Below, one piece after another: positions 6,264 through 9,176 of a stretch of DNA of 9,176 nucleotides. The position numbers were made by a program, and so were the translations under genes. Below the pieces are notes generated by a model, which was given only the letters and a program-made list of their open reading frames with translations, did no database searches and was not told the origin of the DNA. The stretch comes from Halothece sp. MAG (GTDB lineage Bacteria > Cyanobacteriota > Cyanobacteriia > Cyanobacteriales > Rubidibacteraceae). Each line of letters begins with the position of its first letter. The stretch's first letter is position 1. The stretch spans positions 1 through 9,176 of the forward strand of contig JAHEOB010000358.1 in the NCBI GenBank assembly GCA_018610095.1. The letters run 5' to 3'.

Positions 6264-6277
6264 CAATTGAAAAATTG
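6264..6277 (+). promoter_or_regulatory. GAAA-tetraloop hairpin near the transcript 5' end
   Basis: CAATT (6264-6268) pairs with AATTG (6273-6277) around a GAAA tetraloop, starting a few bases after the inferred transcription start. A hairpin this close to the 5' end often protects an mRNA. Here that is inference, because the stem is short and AT-rich. Confidence 0.35.
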
Positions 6278-6321
6278 CTTCCAACATTGACTCATTCTTG
6301 CTATTTTTTCACATTTTGCTG

Positions 6322-6361
6322 CTAAGTTAAACTAATAGCAGTGGAAGAGACCACAACTTAG
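6322..6361 (+). promoter_or_regulatory. Leader stem-loop upstream of the DUF4168 gene
   Basis: CTAAGTT (6322-6328) pairs perfectly with AACTTAG (6355-6361). GTGG (6341-6344) pairs with CCAC (6351-6354) around AAGAGA. The result is an 11-bp stem interrupted on one side by a 12-base bulge (6329-6340). It lies within the predicted 5' leader, 46 bases before the start codon, and no T-run follows. Regulatory function is plausible but untested. Confidence 0.4.
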
Positions 6362-6397
6362 TTCAATCACTCCTATGTTCAGTAAAACCAATATCGT

Positions 6398-6403
6398 GGA
6401 GGG
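6398..6403 (+). promoter_or_regulatory. Ribosome binding site that sets the DUF4168 start
   Basis: GGAGGG lies four bases before the GTG at 6408 and is the strongest Shine-Dalgarno in this stretch. It shows that the upstream in-frame ATG at 6375, which has no such site, is not the real start. Confidence 0.8.
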
Positions 6404-6407
6404 TAGT

Positions 6408-6917
6408 GTGAAATATTTATCAATTTTTGTTGGGGCAACAGCATCTGCATTGATGTTTGCTGCTGCGCCTTCGATGGCTCAACAACAAGCACCTCAAGAA
6501 GGCGAACAGCCTACGATGCCTCAACAGCAACAAGCTGATATTGATGTCAGTCAAGAGGAATTAGAAAGGTTTGCTAAGGCTTTCGACTCAGTTCAAGACA
6601 TTCAAAAACAAGCTAGAGAAGAAATGACTAACATCATTGAACAGCAAAATTTAAGCATTGAGGAGTACAATCAATTATTCCGACAGCAACAACAAGGTGC
6701 TGAAGCTGGAGAAGAAATGGATGTTAGTCAAGACAAACTAGAGCGATTTAAAGCAGCAGATTCTAAAATTGATGAACTTGAGAAACAAGCCCAATCTGAT
6801 ATTGAAGATGCAATTAGTAACCAAGGTTTAGAAGTTGATCGGTTTGAAGAAATTTTAATGGGCGTTCAACAAGATCCAGAACTTCAACAAAAAGTACAAG
6901 AAATTTTACAAAATTAA
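6408..6917 (+). CDS. Secreted DUF4168 protein with two tandem helical repeats
   Basis: From the GTG at 6408 the protein has 169 residues. It opens with a clean Sec signal peptide: Lys2, a hydrophobic run LSIFVGATASALMFAAA, and a cleavage site SMA/QQQ after residue 24. The mature part has a Gln/Pro-rich linker (25-44) and then two related helical units. Unit 1 (about 46-93) begins DVSQEELERF and unit 2 (about 105-152) begins DVSQDKLERF. Each continues with a KQA or QAR helix and an acidic helix ending in a hydrophobic face. This is the usual DUF4168 arrangement, closing with QQDPELQQKVQEI. It should act in the periplasm or outside the cell; the molecular role is unknown. It shares a promoter and terminator with the small lipoprotein 12 bases downstream. 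Confidence 0.85.
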   Translation: MKYLSIFVGATASALMFAAAPSMAQQQAPQEGEQPTMPQQQQADIDVSQEELERFAKAFDSVQDIQKQAREEMTNIIEQQNLSIEEYNQLFRQQQQGAEAGEEMDVSQDKLERFKAADSKIDELEKQAQSDIEDAISNQGLEVDRFEEILMGVQQDPELQQKVQEILQN

Positions 6918-6929
6918 AGGAAATTAATT

Positions 6930-7082
6930 ATGAAATCTAAATTAATCGCACTAATTCTGTTAGGTCTTATTTTTCCCTTTACAGCCGCTTGTGAGCCTCC
7001 AGAGGGCCCTCCAGAACCTCCTCAAGAGGATTCTCCAGAATCTCCTCCAGATAACCCTCCAGAACAAGAAAATGGTTCTTAA
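6930..7082 (+). CDS. Small proline/glutamate-rich lipoprotein (50 residues)
   Basis: This short gene encodes a Sec signal (MKSKLIALILLGLIFPF) ending in a lipobox-like TAAC, with Cys21 as the probable lipidated residue. It is supported by AAGGA eight bases before the ATG. The mature part has about 30 residues: Cys-Glu, then six tetrapeptides of the form PPEx (residues 23-46), then a short ENGS end. There are nine acidic residues and no basic ones after the Cys, so it is a strongly negative, extended peptide anchored to a membrane. It starts 12 bases after the DUF4168 stop and lies before the shared terminator, so the two are probably one transcript. I do not recognise a family. The -3 Thr in the lipobox is uncommon but allowed by the general pattern. 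Confidence 0.75.
   Translation: MKSKLIALILLGLIFPFTAACEPPEGPPEPPQEDSPESPPDNPPEQENGS
6996..7067 (+). repeat. Six tandem 12-bp units inside the lipoprotein gene
   Basis: Units start at 6996, 7008, 7020, 7032, 7044 and 7056. The octamer CCTCCAGA opens four of them exactly (6996, 7008, 7044 and 7056); the other two differ from it by one or two bases. The 12-bp period equals four codons, so each unit encodes one PPEx-like tetrapeptide. Changes in unit number would keep the reading frame. Confidence 0.85.
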
Positions 7083-7099
7083 GTTGAAAGGAATGGTGT

Positions 7100-7163
7100 T
7101 CTGTCAGTAATCCTTTGGTGACAGAGTTGCAACGCAAGGTGGTTAATGGCTACCTTGCTTTTT
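7100..7163 (+). terminator. Tandem hairpins ending in an intrinsic terminator
   Basis: The second hairpin is a textbook terminator. GCAAGGTGG (7134-7142) pairs with CTACCTTGC (7150-7158), 9 bp with one G-T pair and a 7-base loop, and is followed by TTTTT (7159-7163). A first hairpin lies upstream: TCTGTCA (7100-7106) with TGACAGA (7119-7125), 7 bp and a 12-base loop without a T-run. It may protect the 3' end. Together they close the DUF4168-lipoprotein transcript. Confidence 0.8.
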
Positions 7164-7231
7164 CTAACAATACTAATCTGACAAAAAGATGTGGGTGTGT
7201 GCGGTAATTTTCGGTCAAAAAAAGTAGTTAG

Positions 7232-7810
7232 TTAGGGATTAACCTCGATCCATTCCCAATTGCCGCTTTCTTCTAACCAATATAGATAACGATTTTGGGG
7301 ATTTCCCTTAAGCTGAAGGTGATCGACTTGGTAAGGGGAGAAAATAATAACCACAAACGTTTCTGGAGGTGTTTCCATCGCGGGAGGGGGTGAATTAAAA
7401 GCAGTTTCTGGTTTGCTACGTTTGCGTTTTGGATAGGGCCAAAAAAATTGGAGACGGGTTTGATAAGATAATTGCTCCCAAACTTGATTTCGCACAGTAC
7501 TAAACTGTGACATTTCAGCCGTAATTAAACTAATATGACCACTTAAGCGAAATTGCTCCCGAGATTGAGAAAAGTACCAACAAATTTCTGCTTTTGGCGT
7601 TTGTTGGAGATGGAAAACTTTCTCACTGCGAGCATCCGTAACCACTTGTAGGTTATCACTATCCTGACAAAAGCCTCGAAAGACAACAGTACGGTTGGCG
7701 GGATTGCCCTCTGGGGTGACAGTAGCAAGTTGAAAGTAGCGAGATTCTGGCAGCGAATGACTGAAATTCAGGGCATTTTCCAGTGCTGAACGCCAAGGAG
7801 CAACTGACAT
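7232..7810 (-). CDS. PPOX-class FMN-dependent flavoprotein, alr4036 family
   Basis: This 192-residue protein belongs to the cyanobacterial branch related to pyridoxamine 5'-phosphate oxidase. It should be a cytoplasmic FMN protein with a split beta-barrel fold; its substrate is unknown. Signature stretches are SRYFQLATVTPEGNPANRTVVFRGF (23-47), RSEKV (61-65), AEICWYF (74-80), QFRLSG (86-91) and the C-terminal NRYLYWLEESGNWEWIEV (173-190). The Arg and Ser/Lys residues of the second and third blocks sit where PNPOx relatives hold FMN phosphate. A basic segment PKRKRSKPET (127-136) interrupts the middle. The ATG at 7810 is followed at once by the MSVAPWRSAL opening expected of the family, although the ribosome site (AAGAG) is close and weak. 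It is divergent from nrdJ. Confidence 0.88.
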   Translation of the reverse strand: MSVAPWRSALENALNFSHSLPESRYFQLATVTPEGNPANRTVVFRGFCQDSDNLQVVTDARSEKVFHLQQTPKAEICWYFSQSREQFRLSGHISLITAEMSQFSTVRNQVWEQLSYQTRLQFFWPYPKRKRSKPETAFNSPPPAMETPPETFVVIIFSPYQVDHLQLKGNPQNRYLYWLEESGNWEWIEVNP

Positions 7811-7835
7811 AACTCTTAATGGGATATCCTTGCTA

Positions 7836-7864
7836 TTTATAACGTAGTTTTAGAGAAATGGCAA
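7836..7864 (-). promoter_or_regulatory. Promoter of the PPOX flavoprotein gene
   Basis: On the minus strand TTGCCA (7864-7859, 5 of 6) is followed after exactly 17 bases by TATAAA (7841-7836, 5 of 6). Transcription should start near 7829, leaving a leader of about 18 bases before the ATG at 7810. Confidence 0.7.
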
Positions 7865-7880
7865 AACTTTACTCAAACCC

Positions 7881-7922
7881 TTTTTTCTCTGCTGAGAATT
7901 AATTTATGATGGACAATCTCAG
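7881..7922 (+). promoter_or_regulatory. Leader region of nrdJ with two alternative hairpins
   Basis: TTCTC (7885-7889) can pair with GAGAA (7894-7898). CTGAGA (7892-7897) can instead pair with TCTCAG (7917-7922). The two folds exclude each other. A TATGAT at 7905-7910 could be a -10, but no good -35 precedes it. No cobalamin-box sequence was seen. A functional role is speculative. Confidence 0.25.
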
Positions 7923-7954
7923 TCCTTAAAAAAATCAAGATTAAATACCCTGTT

Positions 7955-8617
7955 ATGGTCAGAGAGCTTGAGCGTCAACAATCCACACAGTTCCCAGAAA
8001 ATGCACCAGTCGCCAATCCTGTATTTTTCCGAACCTATAGTCGTCGCACCGAACAAGGGGGACGAGAAACCTGGCAACAAGTGCGCGATCGCTGCATTTC
8101 TGGATTGGTTAAATTAGGTCAACTCACAACCCAAGAAGCGGAATTGTTAGAGAAAACAATGACGCAACTGCAAAGCCTTCCCGCAGGGCGTTGGCTCTGG
8201 GTTGGGGGGACAGAGTGGTTAGAAAAGCCCCAAAATTACTCAGGGGCTTATAACTGCACCTCCACTAATGTTGTGGATTGGCGAGCCTTTGGCTTAATGA
8301 TGGATTTAGCCATGATGGGCTGTGGCACAGGCGCGTTATTGGAACAGAAATATATTGGTCAACTGCCCACCATTCGTAATCGCCTCAATGTGTCCCTTTC
8401 AGGAGAAATTGGAACGGTTTTACCCGAAGCCCGTCAAGAAGAAACGACGGTAACCATTACTAGCCCTGAACATGTCAAAATTTGTATTGGGGATTCTCGT
8501 GAAGGATGGGTTCAGTCCTATCAGGCGCTATTAGAACTAACCAGTAACGAGGAATTAGCTACTGAAATTCATGTTGAAATTGATCCAGTCATGTTCGCCC
8601 GGCAGGAGAACGCTTAA
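7955..8617 (+). CDS. nrdJ: Ribonucleotide reductase class II (AdoCbl-dependent), 5' part before a frameshift
   Basis: NrdJ makes deoxyribonucleotides from ribonucleotides using an adenosylcobalamin-generated radical. This frame gives the N-terminal 220 residues. Family features are MVRELE at the start, NPVFFRTYSRRTEQGGRETW (21-40), PAGRWLWVGGT (76-86), the SGAYNCTSTN segment (96-105) with Cys101 at the position of the reducible active-site cysteine, and MMGCGTGALLEQ (120-131). Homology stops after Asp210. The frame then reads PVMFARQENA and ends at a TAA (8615-8617), whereas the continuation RPAGERLKGFGG lies in another frame from about 8585. The ATG at 7955 has no visible Shine-Dalgarno and is chosen because MVRELE is the usual family start. 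The PPOX gene is divergent upstream. Confidence 0.9.
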   Translation: MVRELERQQSTQFPENAPVANPVFFRTYSRRTEQGGRETWQQVRDRCISGLVKLGQLTTQEAELLEKTMTQLQSLPAGRWLWVGGTEWLEKPQNYSGAYNCTSTNVVDWRAFGLMMDLAMMGCGTGALLEQKYIGQLPTIRNRLNVSLSGEIGTVLPEARQEETTVTITSPEHVKICIGDSREGWVQSYQALLELTSNEELATEIHVEIDPVMFARQENA

Positions 8618-9176
8618 AAGGCTTTGGTGGGGTTGCCAATCCCATTAAAATTCCTGAACTTTATCCCCGTTTAGCAAAAATTCTCAATCGGGCGCAAGGG
8701 CGAAAACTGAATGCGGAAGAATGTTGTTTGTTAATTGATGAAGCGGCTGCCACAGTGGTTGCAGGAAATATCCGCCGTTGTCTTCCTGAAAATGCCTTAG
8801 TGCATACCAAAAGCGGACTGATTCCGATAAAAAACATTCAGGTCGGAGAGTTCGTCCAAACGCCTCTGGGATTTCGTAAAGTTTTGGATAAGTTTGATCA
8901 GGGCATGCAAGAAGTATATGAGTTAAATACCAATAGTACGGTTCCCAGAGCTACCCTGAATCATCGTTATGCAGTTTTAAGTAATGCGGAAGGCGATTAT
9001 ACTTGGAAAAACGTTTCTGAGTTAGAACCTGAGGATCGCTTACTCCATAATCAAACCATTCTTTCTGGTTTACCCACAACACTTCCTGAGGATGGAACGA
9101 CACCCAGTCAAACTGCCAAAGCAATTACCATCCCTCAACTTACCCCAGACATTGCTTGGTTAATTGGTTTCACTCA
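8585..9176 (+). CDS. nrdJ: nrdJ continued after the frameshift, with intein; runs off the window
   Basis: From about 8585 a second frame continues the same protein: SHVRPAGERLKGFGGVANP, then IPELYPRLAKILNRAQGRKLNAEECCLLIDEAAATVVAGNIRR up to 8778, where an intein begins. It is open to the window edge. The frame differs from the upstream one by -1, and restoring one base after the Asp codon at 8582-8584 (for example GAT CTC AGT CAT GTT CGC) gives the smooth sequence DLSHVRPAG. The split is therefore best explained by a one-base deletion in the genome or in the assembly, not by two genes: this segment has no start codon or ribosome site of its own and begins in the middle of a conserved domain. 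The catalytic cysteine and the rest of the extein lie beyond the window. Confidence 0.85.
8779..9176 (+). other. Intein in NrdJ (N-terminal splicing domain and start of endonuclease domain)
   Basis: After the extein motif VAGNIRR the sequence changes to CLPENALVHTKSGLIPIKNI, a typical intein N-terminus with nucleophile Cys1 (codon at 8779). Block B is present as RATLNHRYAVL, with Thr59 and His62 in the TxxH arrangement that assists the first acyl shift. After a linker, TPDIAWLIGF (122-131) looks like the start of a LAGLIDADG (DOD) homing-endonuclease domain, so this is likely a full-length intein rather than a mini-intein. About 132 residues are visible. The C-terminal splicing domain (HN and the +1 extein residue) lies outside the window. 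NIRR is a known insertion point for ribonucleotide reductase inteins. Confidence 0.88.

Larger units (their letters stand above)
3606..8092. repeat. Dispersed HIP1 octamers GCGATCGC
   Basis: Perfect copies lie at 3606-3613, 3844-3851, 5078-5085, 5770-5777 and 8085-8092, all inside coding sequence. Near-matches occur at about 617 and 6181. HIP1 is greatly over-represented in many cyanobacterial genomes, so these sites mark lineage rather than a local function. Confidence 0.85.

Noticed and set aside
6375..6407. ATG at 6375 as start of the DUF4168 protein
   Set aside because: No Shine-Dalgarno precedes it and it would put 11 residues before a signal peptide; GTG 6408 has GGAGGG four bases upstream.
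6996..7067. Short repeats as a CRISPR-like array
   Set aside because: The 12-bp units are contiguous, lack spacers and are in phase with a coding frame.
7811..7954. Cobalamin riboswitch upstream of nrdJ
   Set aside because: The region is only 144 bases, is shared with a divergent promoter and shows no B12-box sequence.
8584..8617. Programmed -1 frameshift in nrdJ
   Set aside because: The direction is right, but no slippery heptamer is visible in the overlap, and homology changes frame at 8585, before any candidate slip site. A one-base deletion fits better.

Overview
The window looks like chromosome from a cyanobacterium, probably unicellular. It carries five perfect copies of the HIP1 octamer GCGATCGC. 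The gene set is also cyanobacterial: ClpS followed by DUF2103, an alr4036-type PPOX flavoprotein, a DUF4168 secreted protein, ssb divergent from mreB, and an AdoCbl-dependent NrdJ interrupted by an intein. Base composition is moderately AT-rich. No transposase, integrase, CRISPR array, tRNA or rRNA was seen. The species cannot be fixed from the sequence alone.

Layout, left to right. On the minus strand, 1-524 is the N-terminal part of a DUF2252 protein that runs off the left edge. A gene-free stretch (525-843) follows. Next come metF (844-1764) and ssb (1842-2198), both on the minus strand. A 202-bp divergent region with two dyads separates ssb from mreB (2401-3456, plus). mreB ends in an intrinsic terminator, and directly behind it lies a large exported FAD-dependent oxidoreductase (3525-5534). 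clpS (5607-5912) and a DUF2103 gene (5914-6204) are separated by one base. A good promoter at 6224-6253, with a structured leader, starts a two-gene secretory unit: a DUF4168 protein (6408-6917) and a 50-residue lipoprotein (6930-7082) whose mature part is six tandem copies of a PPEx-like tetrapeptide. That unit closes with a terminator at 7134-7163. A PPOX flavoprotein gene (7232-7810, minus) with its own promoter is divergent from nrdJ (7955 to the window end, plus).

Most of the window is housekeeping: one-carbon metabolism (metF), DNA metabolism (ssb, nrdJ), cell shape (mreB) and proteolysis (clpS). The parts most worth a second look are these. nrdJ has an apparent one-base deletion near 8585 that breaks a conserved stretch, and an intein starts at 8779, after the NIRR motif. 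The small repeat lipoprotein is co-transcribed with DUF4168. The FAD oxidoreductase has a twin-arginine-like export signal and sits just past the mreB terminator. I do not see a clearly new multi-gene system. The DUF4168/lipoprotein pair and the ClpS/DUF2103 pair are the best candidates for uncharacterised functional partnerships.
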